From Allomuricauda sp. (GTDB lineage Bacteria; Bacteroidota; Bacteroidia; Flavobacteriales; Flavobacteriaceae), in NCBI GenBank assembly GCA_017795045.1, contig CP051244.1, positions 3,085,964 through 3,149,963 on the forward strand: 64,000 nt of DNA, in the 5' to 3' direction. Positions 18,176-25,971 of the stretch are shown here, piece by piece (position 1 is the first letter of the stretch; every line of letters begins with the position of its first letter). The notes under the pieces were generated by a model. The model did no database searches. It was not told the DNA's origin and worked only from the letters and a program-made list of their open reading frames with translations. A program made the translations under genes and the position numbers.

Positions 18176-18940
18176 CTATTTAAACCGATAGACCAAGGAC
18201 ACATTCCAAACAAAATCTTTTTCAGGTAAAATCTCCGTATCAATGGCCTTGTTGAAAATAGCCGATACGGACAGTGGAAAATCTTGTTTGGCCAAGGTCA
18301 CGAAAGCCACGGCATAGACACCCTCAAAATGGTCCTGTTTCAAGTAATACACTTGTGGGGAAAAAGACATGGAAAACTGTTGGGTTACACCAATGTGGTC
18401 AAAGGCCATATTAGCGACTAAAAAATGAGTGTTCTTGGCGCTATCGTCCAAGCCACGGGAATAGAGATAATACATCCCAACATTTATGTTGTCCGTTAAG
18501 GCATAGCTGGGCGCCAACTCCCCGGCCAAAAACCTTCGGGATTCGATGATTTCTTCTTGCTCCCCGTTCCGTATCACAGAAACAGTCCTAAAATTAAGGG
18601 CTGGGTGCATCCCTATCCGAAGCGAAAACCTTTCCTTTTGAACCGCTTTGTATCGCATCCAAAACAGAAAGGACCAGGGTTTTCCTTCCAATGCAAAGCG
18701 CATATCCGGCTCAAAGCTGAACCGTCCCTTCCTGAACTTCAAATCGAAGAGCATGGCCGGGTCTCCCAATGAGAACGAAGGCACCAAGGAAATCCCATTA
18801 TGGGTAACGCTCACGGTTCCCGAAAAGTCATCAATCCATCCTGATTTCTGACTAGGTTCCTGTCCCTGCACAAATCCAGAGAGCATGAGAAGGACTAACA
18901 GGAACGACCACTTTGATCCAATGACACTTTTGTTTTTCAT
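18176..18940 (-). CDS. outer-membrane beta-barrel-like protein (module 1)
   Basis: A 254-residue exported protein with a signal peptide (cleaved about after FVQG) and a run of amphipathic beta strands: SVTHNGISLVPSFSLGDPAMLFDLKFRKGRFSFEPDMRFAL, VGMYYLYSRGLDD and a terminal aromatic strand NVSLVYRFK. It resembles small porin-like proteins but no named family is recognised. A close paralogue lies at 62234-63001, likewise beside an IorAB pair and an AraC gene, which suggests that it serves the molybdenum hydroxylase, for example as a channel for substrate. A TACTTTTG promoter box lies 20 bases upstream of the start. Confidence 0.8.
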   Translation of the reverse strand: MKNKSVIGSKWSFLLVLLMLSGFVQGQEPSQKSGWIDDFSGTVSVTHNGISLVPSFSLGDPAMLFDLKFRKGRFSFEPDMRFALEGKPWSFLFWMRYKAVQKERFSLRIGMHPALNFRTVSVIRNGEQEEIIESRRFLAGELAPSYALTDNINVGMYYLYSRGLDDSAKNTHFLVANMAFDHIGVTQQFSMSFSPQVYYLKQDHFEGVYAVAFVTLAKQDFPLSVSAIFNKAIDTEILPEKDFVWNVSLVYRFK

Positions 18941-18959
18941 GACAAACGTTATTTATCAT

Positions 18960-18992
18960 CAAAAGTAGCTGTGGACCAACATCTTACAGCAA
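18960..18992 (-). promoter_or_regulatory. promoter of module 1
   Basis: Reverse strand: TTG (18992-18990), 22 bp spacer, TACTTTTG (18967-18960), a perfect TAnnTTTG box about 20 bases before the outer-membrane protein ATG. The spacer is longer than ideal, which would fit an activator-dependent promoter. Confidence 0.45.
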
Positions 18993-19049
18993 CATATTTC
19001 AAAGGAATACTTACAAATTTCAAACAAGGGTGAAAGATGTCATTCAAAA

Positions 19050-19673
19050 CTAGATGCCGCCATCAAAACTCACTATCGTTCGAAAAGTCAGGTTGATTCT
19101 TGGAGACCCTACCATTTTGGTTGGGGGCAAACGGTGCAACCAATGGGTTTGGGTGGTTCCCTTCATCACCAACAAACTTCCATGTTCCAAGGCAATGGAA
19201 ACCTTTTCCTTGGTGGTTTTATGTTTAAAAGAGAATTTTCTTTCCGCCCCAAAGCTCAAGGAGCCGATGGCACCATTCTTTTTTAAGTCCTTTTCGGCAT
19301 CACTGTGCCAAGCCATGCCCTCTTCCCCGGAATGATACAGGTTCAACAAGCAGGAATTGAAGCTTTCCCCTGTGTGTTCCTCCACCATTTTTTTAAGCTC
19401 AAGAAGCTCGGGGGTCCAAGGCAATGCCCGTTTGGTGGTATTGGAATAGGTATACTCAAAAGGCAAGTCTCCATACCAGGCCACCTTTCTTTTGGTCTCG
19501 ATGCGTTTACCGTAGATGATGGCCACATCATTTTTCCAAGCAATGGCTTCCATCAACTTTTTATAGTACACATTCGCTTGATCATACGCCAAAATGGGTC
19601 CATGATAGTTTACGATACCATCATGGGGCAGCCAATTTTGGTCAGGGTTGTTTTGATAGGAGAACAAGTTCAT
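19050..19673 (-). CDS. alkB: AlkB-type 2-oxoglutarate/Fe(II) dioxygenase (alkylated nucleic acid repair)
   Basis: A 207-residue AlkB-family demethylase that would remove methyl groups from DNA or RNA bases by oxidation. Start MNLFSYQNNPDQNWLPHDGIVNYHGPIL is typical of ALKBH2/3-like bacterial AlkB proteins. Iron ligands are H and D of AWHSDAEKDL and the later H of THWLHRLPP; the 2-oxoglutarate arginines are in RINLTFR. The frame stays open upstream to 19772 but that part lies within the Ada-like gene, so the ATG at 19673 is used; it overlaps that gene by 32 bp. Last gene of the alkylation-repair operon. Confidence 0.93.
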   Translation of the reverse strand: MNLFSYQNNPDQNWLPHDGIVNYHGPILAYDQANVYYKKLMEAIAWKNDVAIIYGKRIETKRKVAWYGDLPFEYTYSNTTKRALPWTPELLELKKMVEEHTGESFNSCLLNLYHSGEEGMAWHSDAEKDLKKNGAIGSLSFGAERKFSFKHKTTKEKVSIALEHGSLLVMKGTTQTHWLHRLPPTKMVGSPRINLTFRTIVSFDGGI

Positions 19674-19905
19674 CTTTCCATAGTTTGTATTCCGTCCGCA
19701 TGCAATGCCCACAGGGTCTATATCCCAAAGAAATGGCTTCTTGCCCGGTTTTGAAAAAGACACGGTTTTCATGCTTCATGCGTTTGCCCGATGTACACTT
19801 CAAGGTACCATAAATCTTCAACTTCTTATGGCCGGCATATGTGATTTCTCTTTGCCTAATTCCTATTCTTACCTCAAAATCTTCCAGATGGATGTGGTAC
19901 AGCAT
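19642..19905 (-). CDS. stand-alone Ada metal-binding (Me) domain protein
   Basis: An 87-residue protein built almost entirely of the Ada zinc-binding fold: GTLKCTSGKRMKHENRVFF, then EAISLGYRPCGHCMRTEYKLW. In E. coli Ada this domain takes up methyl groups from phosphotriesters on a zinc-bound Cys. Here the first Cys and the C-x2-C pair are visible, so three of the four canonical Cys are evident, with a His possibly replacing one. It is separated from the AraC/methyltransferase part of Ada, which is encoded two genes upstream at 20642. Overlaps alkB by 32 bp and lies 1 bp after the oxygenase gene. Confidence 0.85.
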   Translation of the reverse strand: MLYHIHLEDFEVRIGIRQREITYAGHKKLKIYGTLKCTSGKRMKHENRVFFKTGQEAISLGYRPCGHCMRTEYKLWKDELVLLSKQP

Positions 19906-19906
19906 A

Positions 19907-20620
19907 TCAACTTATCGCATCGTGAAAAATGATTCCCAAGGTATAGCGTTCCCCTTCGGAGACCTCACTAACGCCATGTTTCACAGCTACCCTGTAATAT
20001 CCTTTTTGACCTTTCACAGGTCTAAAATTGGTGGTGAACACAACCATACTTCCTTTTTTGGGCCTTAAGACCATTGCTTTCGACTGGGCTCTGGGTGTTT
20101 GCTGGGTCAGGACAAATTCCCCGCCCTCATGATCCTCGCCGGGTTCACTCAAAAACAATACCGCTTGAAGCGGAAAATAGACATCGCCATACAGGTCCTG
20201 ATGCAAGGTATTGAAACCCCCTTCCCCATATTTCAATATCAAGGGAGTGGGTTTCAATTGGTTTTGTTCCTTGCATTGTTCCATCAGTTCTTGATGGGTG
20301 TCGGGAAATATCTTTTCCATTTTCAACGCTTTCATCCAAAGGTTTGCCACAGGTACCAGATGGGGGTATATGGCCTCACGAAGGGTCTGAATCATATTGG
20401 GCAAGGGATAGTCAAAATACTTGTACTCCCCCAATCCAAACCGGTAACGTTCCATGACCACGGTCTTTCTATAACCACTAGGGTGGTTGTACATCACTTT
20501 TAACCCATCACACTCCTTTGGAGTGAGCAAATTGGGCACCAAGGCAAATCCCTTGGCATGTAGACTTTCTTCCACAAGCGACCAGTCCACTTTATGGATT
20601 TTTGATATGAGGTCATTCAT
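19907..20620 (-). CDS. 2-oxoglutarate/Fe(II) oxygenase of the alkylation-repair operon
   Basis: A 237-residue 2OG-Fe(II) oxygenase resembling prolyl-hydroxylase-type enzymes found in ada/alkB operons. The facial triad is H-x-D in TLHQDLYGDVYFP and the later H in VAVKHGVSEV; the 2OG arginine is in GERYTLGIIFH. Substrate unproven: a role in DNA or protein dealkylation is inferred from operon context only. It lies between the AraC-methyltransferase gene (21 bp gap) and the Ada metal-domain gene (1 bp gap). Confidence 0.85.
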   Translation of the reverse strand: MNDLISKIHKVDWSLVEESLHAKGFALVPNLLTPKECDGLKVMYNHPSGYRKTVVMERYRFGLGEYKYFDYPLPNMIQTLREAIYPHLVPVANLWMKALKMEKIFPDTHQELMEQCKEQNQLKPTPLILKYGEGGFNTLHQDLYGDVYFPLQAVLFLSEPGEDHEGGEFVLTQQTPRAQSKAMVLRPKKGSMVVFTTNFRPVKGQKGYYRVAVKHGVSEVSEGERYTLGIIFHDAIS

Positions 20621-20641
20621 TTTTAATGGATTCTGTTTGAA

Positions 20642-21490
20642 TTAGCTTGAGGTCTCCGTTTGGGCCGCTTCCCAACCGATTATGGCACTCTTTCGGGTAG
20701 GTCCCCACATGTATCCACCGAGCTGGCCCGAGGATTGGATGACCCTATGACAGGGAATCAAAAAGGCAACGGGATTGTTGCCTATGGCCGTCCCTACGGC
20801 CCTGGACGCTTTGGGTTGATTGATTTTTTGCGCAATATTCCCGTAGGTGGAAAGATTTCCCATGGGAATCTTAAGGAGTGTTTCCCACACTTTTAGTTGG
20901 AATGGGGTCCCATTCAGGTGGAGCTTTATCTGGTCCAACCTTTCCCAGTCATGTTGAAAGATGAACAGGCCATCCTGTTGGTTCTTATCCAACATCTGAT
21001 GGTACTGGGCCTTGGGAAATCTCAATTTCAGGCTCTCAAATGCCTGGGCCTCATCATTGATAAAAGACATATGGCAAATTCCTTTGGGAGTCGATGCCAC
21101 CAATAAAGGGCCAAATGGACTTTCGGCAAAGCTATAATTGATGGTCAGGTTCTCGCCTCCGTTTTTAAATTCTCCCGGGGTCATTCCCTCAATGTTTATG
21201 AACAAATCGTGAAGTCTACTGGTCCCTGAAAATCCGGTTTCTTGGGCCGTATCGAACAAAGTGGTCTGTCGTTCCTTCAGCAACTGTTTTGCATATTCTA
21301 CACTGATGTACTGCATGAATTTTTTGGGGCTTACGCCCGCCCATTCCGTAAATAGACGTTGAAAATGGTATGGGCTTAGGTGTACGGTCTCGGCCACTTG
21401 ATTCAAGGTGGGTTGCTCCTTGAAGTTGTCCCTGATAAAATCAATGGCCTTCGCTATTCGTTTGTAATTGTAATCTGCCTGGGTTTCCAT
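20642..21490 (-). CDS. ada: AraC HTH / O6-methylguanine-DNA methyltransferase fusion (Ada without metal domain)
   Basis: A 282-residue protein. Residues about 5-105 form an AraC-type DNA-binding domain (KRIAKAIDFIRDNFKEQPTL, VHLSPYHFQRLFTEWAGVSPKKF); the rest is a DNA-methyltransferase domain with IPCHRVIQSSGQLGGY, the Cys being the suicidal methyl acceptor. Compared with E. coli Ada it lacks the N-terminal zinc domain, which is encoded separately at 19642-19905. The ATG at 21490 is chosen because an upstream in-frame TTG (21511) lies inside the -7 promoter box. First gene of a four-gene repair operon; it probably activates it. Confidence 0.93.
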   Translation of the reverse strand: METQADYNYKRIAKAIDFIRDNFKEQPTLNQVAETVHLSPYHFQRLFTEWAGVSPKKFMQYISVEYAKQLLKERQTTLFDTAQETGFSGTSRLHDLFINIEGMTPGEFKNGGENLTINYSFAESPFGPLLVASTPKGICHMSFINDEAQAFESLKLRFPKAQYHQMLDKNQQDGLFIFQHDWERLDQIKLHLNGTPFQLKVWETLLKIPMGNLSTYGNIAQKINQPKASRAVGTAIGNNPVAFLIPCHRVIQSSGQLGGYMWGPTRKSAIIGWEAAQTETSS

Positions 21491-21508
21491 AACTATACGA
21501 TTTGAAAC

Positions 21509-21538
21509 CAAAAGTATAGGACTTCACTTTGCTTCAAA
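21509..21538 (-). promoter_or_regulatory. promoter of the ada operon
   Basis: Reverse strand: TTTG (21538-21535), 18 bp, TACTTTTG (21516-21509), an excellent Bacteroidota match. Transcription would begin near 21502, leaving a leader of about 12 bases. Confidence 0.65.
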
Positions 21539-21569
21539 ACCCGATTCTTGCTCACTTGGAATCCAAAGA

Positions 21570-22526
21570 TCATCCCTGCAGCATTTCCTGGCTTTTCCTC
21601 AATAACTCCACCACCCTTTCCTTGAGGGCCTCTGGCTCAACTATCTTGGCAAAATCCCCGAACATTAAATACCATCGGGCAAAACCGTTATCCAAATCCA
21701 TGGACATAAAGGTCATTTCCACAAACTCTCCTTTTTGGGTTTCCGAAACAAAACCATAGTGTTTCCTGCTTCCTTGTATATATCTGGCCACCGTTTTATC
21801 CACCAATATCCTGACCTTGATCTTTGGCGGTTTCTTTTCCTTTTGACGGTACTCATCCAAAGTCCCGTGCTCCAATACAAAATCAAGCGGTGTCCGCTCA
21901 ATCCTGTGGATTCTATCCGTTCGGAAATATCTATAATCCTTTCGTAAATGACAGTAGCCCAAAATGTACCAAAACTCATTTTCGTTGAAGAGTCCCACGG
22001 GTTCTATCTTCCGTTCCGAAGGAATCTCTGTCTGTAGGGCCCCATATCGCAAAAAGACCTGCTTTTTTTCCGCAATGCTCTCGAACAGAATCTCGAGGGC
22101 GTTGGGAACCTTTTCATTAAAGAGTTCCTTGCCAGGCATAATGGACACTTGGGATTCCAAGGCCTCGACCCAGGCTTTTTCCCTTCCCCGCAAAACGGAT
22201 TTGAGCTTGTACATGGCCGACTCATGGTAGGCCCCCAACGATTTGTCGGTAAACTTTTGCATAAGCTTTTCCGCAGCCACAAAACTCCCGGCTTCCTCAC
22301 GGGTGAACATTACCGGGGGCAGCCGGTACCCTTCCATGATGGAATAGCCTACCCCTGCCTCGCTGACAATAGGTACACCAGAGGCCTCCAAGGTGCGAAT
22401 GTCCCTATATATGGTTCGAAGACTCACCTCGAAACGATCGGCCAATTCCTGTGCCTTTACAATACGTTTGGATTGCAATTGGATCAAAATCGCCACAATC
22501 CTATCAAAACGTTTTACGGTATCCAT
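21570..22526 (-). CDS. YafY/DeoR-like HTH transcriptional regulator with WYL domain
   Basis: A 318-residue regulator. The N-terminus MDTVKRFDRIVAILIQLQSKRIVKAQELADRFEVSLRTIYRDIRTLEASGVPI is the HTH_11 winged helix of the YafY group; the middle carries the WYL-type sensor (GLFNENEFWYILGYCHLRKDYRYFRTDRI) and the end the WCX extension (ARWYLMFGDFAKIVEPEALKERV). WYL domains sense ligands such as nucleotides or single-stranded DNA. An ATG two codons upstream (22532) is possible. It is divergent from a dinB-type gene, the classic pairing for this family, and two matching palindromes in between are probable operators. Confidence 0.92.
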   Translation of the reverse strand: MDTVKRFDRIVAILIQLQSKRIVKAQELADRFEVSLRTIYRDIRTLEASGVPIVSEAGVGYSIMEGYRLPPVMFTREEAGSFVAAEKLMQKFTDKSLGAYHESAMYKLKSVLRGREKAWVEALESQVSIMPGKELFNEKVPNALEILFESIAEKKQVFLRYGALQTEIPSERKIEPVGLFNENEFWYILGYCHLRKDYRYFRTDRIHRIERTPLDFVLEHGTLDEYRQKEKKPPKIKVRILVDKTVARYIQGSRKHYGFVSETQKGEFVEMTFMSMDLDNGFARWYLMFGDFAKIVEPEALKERVVELLRKSQEMLQG

Positions 22527-22695
22527 TCCCATAATCGAATGTGCTATCTCCCAAAGATAGGATTTCAATCCAAGGACGGGAGACCATTTCCATTTCATTT
22601 TAATTCGTTTTAAAATCCATTTTAAAGAAGCTGCCCGCATATGGATTTCCAAGGAGCACACGCAACTTCACAGCATACAAAATTCTGTATGGGAT

Positions 22696-22713
22696 ATGAC
22701 AACCCTATGTCAT
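22696..22713. promoter_or_regulatory. palindrome ATGACA-N6-TGTCAT, putative WYL-regulator operator 1
   Basis: Perfect inverted repeat ATGACA (22696-22701), six bases, TGTCAT (22708-22713) in the space between the divergent WYL regulator and dinB genes. It is repeated with the same half-sites and spacing at 22744. Confidence 0.6.
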
Positions 22714-22743
22714 CACCATTTTTTTTGAGGAGTTTTTTTCTGT

Positions 22744-22759
22744 TGACACAGGGCTGTCA
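22744..22759. promoter_or_regulatory. palindrome TGACA-N6-TGTCA, putative WYL-regulator operator 2
   Basis: Second perfect inverted repeat with the same TGACA-N6-TGTCA design, 47 bp centre to centre from the first. It ends 11 bp before a TACCTTTG -7 box (22771-22778), so a bound repressor would cover the -33 region of the dinB promoter. Confidence 0.65.
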
Positions 22760-22770
22760 CACCCCACTTC

Positions 22771-22778
22771 TACCTTTG
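22771..22778 (+). promoter_or_regulatory. -7 box of the dinB promoter
   Basis: TACCTTTG matches TAnnTTTG exactly, about 31 bases before the dinB start codon. No good TTTG/TTG is found at the normal -33 distance; operator 2 occupies that place. Confidence 0.5.
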
Positions 22779-22808
22779 GTTCCACAATCAAAATCTAAAT
22801 CATGTATC

Positions 22809-23309
22809 ATGGAAAAAACAATGGAACAACAAAAAGAAGCAACACAAGTAATCACGCCTTCCCAACTATTGGAACATTGGCAAGGGCACAGAAAGGTCAC
22901 ACGCCGGGTCATCGAAGCATTTCCAGAAAAAGAACTCTTTACGCACTCCATTGGAGGGATGCGTCCATTTTCGGAAATGGTGAATGAGCTCTTGGGCATT
23001 GCCGTTCCTGGGCTACAGGAAATTGTTTCAGGTAAGACTTCAGAGCTTAAGGAACATTTTGACCACGGAAACAGCAAGGTAAAGGTTCTTGAAGCCTGGG
23101 ATGCATCCACGGAGGAAATCACCACGCTTTGGAACAAGATCACGTTGGAGCGCTTTCAGGAAAACATTGTCCTATTTGGTCAGTACGAAGGTTCGGTACA
23201 ATCTTCAATCTTCTATTTTATAGACAATGAAATCCACCATCGTGGCCAAGGATATGTTTACCTACGGTCTTTGGGGATAGAGCCACCATTTTTTTGGGAA
23301 AGGAACTAA
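22809..23309 (+). CDS. DinB-family protein
   Basis: A 166-residue four-helix DinB/DfsB-type protein (not DNA polymerase IV): LLEHWQGHRKVTRRVIEAFPEKEL, FSEMVNELLGIAVPGLQEIV and DNEIHHRGQGYVYLRSLGIEPPFFWE, with the His of EIHHRGQ as a probable metal ligand together with earlier residues. Family members are metal-dependent thiol transferases or unknown. The ATG at 22809 is used; the frame is open 56 codons further upstream but that part covers the promoter and operators. Expected to be repressed by the divergent WYL protein. Confidence 0.88.
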   Translation: MEKTMEQQKEATQVITPSQLLEHWQGHRKVTRRVIEAFPEKELFTHSIGGMRPFSEMVNELLGIAVPGLQEIVSGKTSELKEHFDHGNSKVKVLEAWDASTEEITTLWNKITLERFQENIVLFGQYEGSVQSSIFYFIDNEIHHRGQGYVYLRSLGIEPPFFWERN

Positions 23310-23325
23310 AGACACCTAATATAAT

Positions 23326-23544
23326 ATGAAGACCGTTTTAGTATTTAAAACATCCGTTCTTGACCAAAAAGAGGTGAAAAGGCTCAAACCTAAGTTAAAT
23401 CAGCTGGTAAACAAGAATGGGGAATGGAATTTTGACCTGGAGGATTGTGACAATATTCTCCGGGTCGAAACCCAAAATATTGGGGCCGTTACCATTTCCT
23501 CCCTCCTCCAGAAAAATGGGTTTGTTTGCGAGGAATTGCATTAA
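23326..23544 (+). CDS. small hypothetical protein downstream of dinB
   Basis: A 72-residue protein starting 16 bp after dinB: MKTVLVFKTSVLDQKEVKRL, NGEWNFDLEDCDNILRVE, GAVTISSLLQKNGFVCEEL. The alternating pattern of strand, helix, strand, strand, helix, strand looks like a ferredoxin-like HMA fold lacking the CxxC metal site. It is probably co-transcribed with dinB. Function unknown. Confidence 0.7.
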   Translation: MKTVLVFKTSVLDQKEVKRLKPKLNQLVNKNGEWNFDLEDCDNILRVETQNIGAVTISSLLQKNGFVCEELH

Positions 23545-23864
23545 TTTCCCCAAAACCATTTCCCAGCTCTCCCTTTGGCTTGTTCCCATATCAGAACAGC
23601 AAATACCCCTACAGTGAGAATTGTAGGAAATTACATTCAATGCACAGGTCTAAAAGTTAAATCTTCATCCTGCCAAAAAATTATTTCACTCACATGGACA
23701 AGGTCTCCCATTTACCGGAGGCCTTGCCAATTAAGGTTATTCGATCATTTTATCATACCCTCATTAAAGCTCTGTTAAATATTTCACAAAATGAATCCGA
23801 TATAAAAAGTAGGACTTACGTTTTTTTTTCTATATTAGGAAAATATTATCAACCTCTTAACATA
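23545..23864. other. AT-rich gap before the sigma factor gene, with one hairpin
   Basis: A 320 bp stretch without a gene. It contains a 10 bp hairpin with one G-U pair, CAAGGTCTCC (23699-23708) with GGAGGCCTTG (23717-23726), without a following T run. The sequence from about 23740 onward becomes markedly AT-rich up to the sigma gene. No convincing promoter seen. Confidence 0.4.
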
Positions 23865-24506
23865 ATGTCATTAATACCTAGCATTTCGGAAGGTTACGAT
23901 TATAATGATAAGAAAAGTTCTTCTCAGGATTTTTCGAAGTCTTTTGATTGTGCCATGGAATGGAAGCTATTCTGTGACGGCAGCGAGTCTGCATTTGTTA
24001 AGATCTACAACCATTATTTTCAATCGCTCTATAATTTAGGTCGGCAATTTTCAGGAGACACGGACCTCCTCAAGGATTGTCTTCAGGAAACTTTCATTTC
24101 CATAAGAAAAAAGAGGCACGACCTACACAAAGTAATATCTGTAAAGGCTTTCCTAATTAAATGCTACCGAAACAAGATTATTACCGAGCAAAAGAAACAA
24201 AAGAAAAAGAATAAGAAGATGGACTTTGACCTATCCAATGAATCTTTTGGTTTTTTGGTCACCCCATCACATGAGAGCTTACTTGTGAACAAACAGTTTC
24301 ACACGGAACAGGTAGCATTGATACAAGACTCCCTGAACAAACTGACCCAAAGGCAGCGTGAGGTAATCTATTATTTCTATTACAACGGACTTTCGTATTC
24401 CCAAATTAAAGAAGTTATGGGCTTTTCCAGTGTAAGGGCCGTGAGGAATTTGATGTACCGATCACTGTCCGAGTTAAAAAAATATGCTGAGGCTCCAGTC
24501 AAATAA
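23865..24506 (+). CDS. ECF RNA polymerase sigma factor of the FecI-like Bacteroidota group
   Basis: A 213-residue sigma-70 family ECF factor. Region 2 is CDGSESAFVKIYNHYFQSLYNLGRQF with LLKDCLQETFISIRKKRHDL; region 4 is LTQRQREVIYYFYYNGLSYSQIKEVMGF followed by RAVRNLMYRSLSELKKY. The ATG at 23865 is chosen because homologous ECF proteins start a short distance before region 2; the upstream open stretch is low-complexity AT-rich DNA. It precedes a FecR anti-sigma factor and a SusC with a signalling STN domain, so it should transcribe the SusCD genes when substrate binds. The gene is more AT-rich than its neighbours. Confidence 0.92.
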   Translation: MSLIPSISEGYDYNDKKSSSQDFSKSFDCAMEWKLFCDGSESAFVKIYNHYFQSLYNLGRQFSGDTDLLKDCLQETFISIRKKRHDLHKVISVKAFLIKCYRNKIITEQKKQKKKNKKMDFDLSNESFGFLVTPSHESLLVNKQFHTEQVALIQDSLNKLTQRQREVIYYFYYNGLSYSQIKEVMGFSSVRAVRNLMYRSLSELKKYAEAPVK

Positions 24507-24557
24507 TGACAATCAACATTATTTCAAAACCTTGCCCTTGTACTTTCAAAAACTTTG

Positions 24558-24767
24558 TTTGATGTCAATATACTGGTCTCCATATATTTTCACAATCAAC
24601 CGAAAAATCAGTTTTGCCATGTTGGGTTTACATTCGTTTTTAATGTTAAAAAATATACCGGATTCTCAACAAATCAAAAACATATCTGCGTAGAAAACAG
24701 AATCTTGATTTTTTTTTTAAAAAAAAGTTAATCTTTTTTGATGTCATTTGAGAATTTTTGATGTCAT
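24558..24767. repeat. three TTTGATGTCA repeats between sigma and fecR genes
   Basis: TTTGATGTCA occurs at 24558-24567 and, as the longer TTTTTGATGTCAT, at 24735-24747 and 24755-24767 (20 bp period). The last two lie within 55 bp of the anti-sigma start codon. They could be promoter or activator elements. Confidence 0.5.
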
Positions 24768-24789
24768 ATAAATATAGGTGCCAAAGTTT

Positions 24790-25824
24790 ATGGATTATCA
24801 CGAACACGAATTGGAAGATTTTATGGCCGACCCAGAGTTTAGAAACTGGGTATTGAAGCCAAATCCTTCCAACCATTTTTTCTGGAAGAAATGGTTGGCT
24901 GCCAATCCGTGCAAAAAAAGGACGGTCATGGTGGCAAGGGAAATTATCCTTTCCTTCAAATACCGTTCTTCTGAAGACATAGATCTTATTGATCAAGGAG
25001 AAATTCTTAAGTCCATTTTGGCAAAGAGGGACTCACAGATTTCACCCAAAAAAACAAGTAGCTCCCTTATGGCGTTCCAAGCTGCTGCCTGTGCTTTGGT
25101 CATGGCGGCACTGACCATAGGATTGAAATGGTCCTCATCCACAGAGATTGTTCCCACATTCAGTCCGGCAAAACTTATCGTGAAAGAAAATTTCCGAGGC
25201 CAAAAATCCAGAATTACATTACCTGACGGGTCAACCGTATACTTAAATAATAACAGTAGGGTTTCCTACAGTTCCAGTTTTGTTCACAAAAGGGAGATCT
25301 TTTTAGAGGGAGAGGCCTTTTTCGAAGTGGTAAAAGATCCTTCAAGACCTTTTGTGGTCAACTCCAATGGTTTATTGACCAAAGCTTTGGGAACCTCCTT
25401 TAATATAAGGGCGCCTCAAGGTGAAAAGGTTGAGGTTGGTCTTGTTACCGGAAAAATTTTAGTGTCTCCTGTAATATCAGACGATTCGGGCACAAAAATC
25501 ATCGAAGACCTTGGAGGCAAGGCAACTTATGACACCAATGATGGTAAATTGGCCATATCCTCTTATCCCGATATGGATTTTTATCAGTGGACCAAAAGGA
25601 TATTGGTGTTCAAGGCGGCGAGCTTCAAAGAAGTCAAGGAGACCTTGGAAAATTGGTATGATGTGGACATTTCGGTGCGCAACCTGAACAGGGCCATTAC
25701 CTATACAGGAAAATTTCCTGCGGAAAGTTTGGAGAGCGTACTGGAACAAATGGCTTATGCGGAACGGTTTTCCTTTAAAATGGACAAGAAAGACTCAAGA
25801 AAAATAACAATCAATTTTAAATAA
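24790..25824 (+). CDS. FecR-family anti-sigma factor
   Basis: A 344-residue single-pass membrane anti-sigma factor. Cytoplasmic N-terminus (about 90 residues), one transmembrane helix (FQAAACALVMAALTIGLKW), then periplasmic FecR domain with FRGQKSRITLPDGSTVYLNNNSRVSY, IFLEGEAFFEVVKDPSRPFVV and TSFNIRA, and a C-terminal DUF4974-type domain (RAITYTGKFPAESLESVLEQMAYAERFSF) that contacts the STN domain of the transporter. The ATG at 24790 is preferred over an in-frame GTG at 24778. Sits 283 bp after the sigma gene and 147 bp before SusC. Confidence 0.93.
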   Translation: MDYHEHELEDFMADPEFRNWVLKPNPSNHFFWKKWLAANPCKKRTVMVAREIILSFKYRSSEDIDLIDQGEILKSILAKRDSQISPKKTSSSLMAFQAAACALVMAALTIGLKWSSSTEIVPTFSPAKLIVKENFRGQKSRITLPDGSTVYLNNNSRVSYSSSFVHKREIFLEGEAFFEVVKDPSRPFVVNSNGLLTKALGTSFNIRAPQGEKVEVGLVTGKILVSPVISDDSGTKIIEDLGGKATYDTNDGKLAISSYPDMDFYQWTKRILVFKAASFKEVKETLENWYDVDISVRNLNRAITYTGKFPAESLESVLEQMAYAERFSFKMDKKDSRKITINFK

Positions 25825-25865
25825 CTAAAACCTTTAAAACTTTAAATCTATGGGAATGAAAAACT

Positions 25866-25969
25866 CGACGTAAAAATAAGTTTGCTCCAAAGAAAATGGC
25901 ACTTTCGATGGAGGCAAACTTATCATCAAAAGTTCAATTAAAAATAGTATCAACTAAACCGACGTAAAA
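25866..25969 (+). promoter_or_regulatory. intergenic region before SusC: TAAGTTTG box and CGACGTAAAA direct repeat
   Basis: TAAGTTTG at 25877-25884 matches the TAnnTTTG -7 box but has no TTTG/TTG at -33. CGACGTAAAA occurs at 25866-25875 and again at 25960-25969, the second copy ending 2 bases before the SusC ATG. An ECF-dependent promoter for SusCD is expected here. Confidence 0.35.
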
Positions 25970-25971
25970 GT

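Noticed and set aside
21491..21511. TTG start for the AraC-methyltransferase gene
   Set aside because: It overlaps the TACTTTTG promoter box and would not be transcribed.
22809..23309. DNA polymerase IV (also called DinB)
   Set aside because: At 166 residues with a four-helix pattern and no polymerase motifs it belongs to the unrelated DinB/DfsB family.
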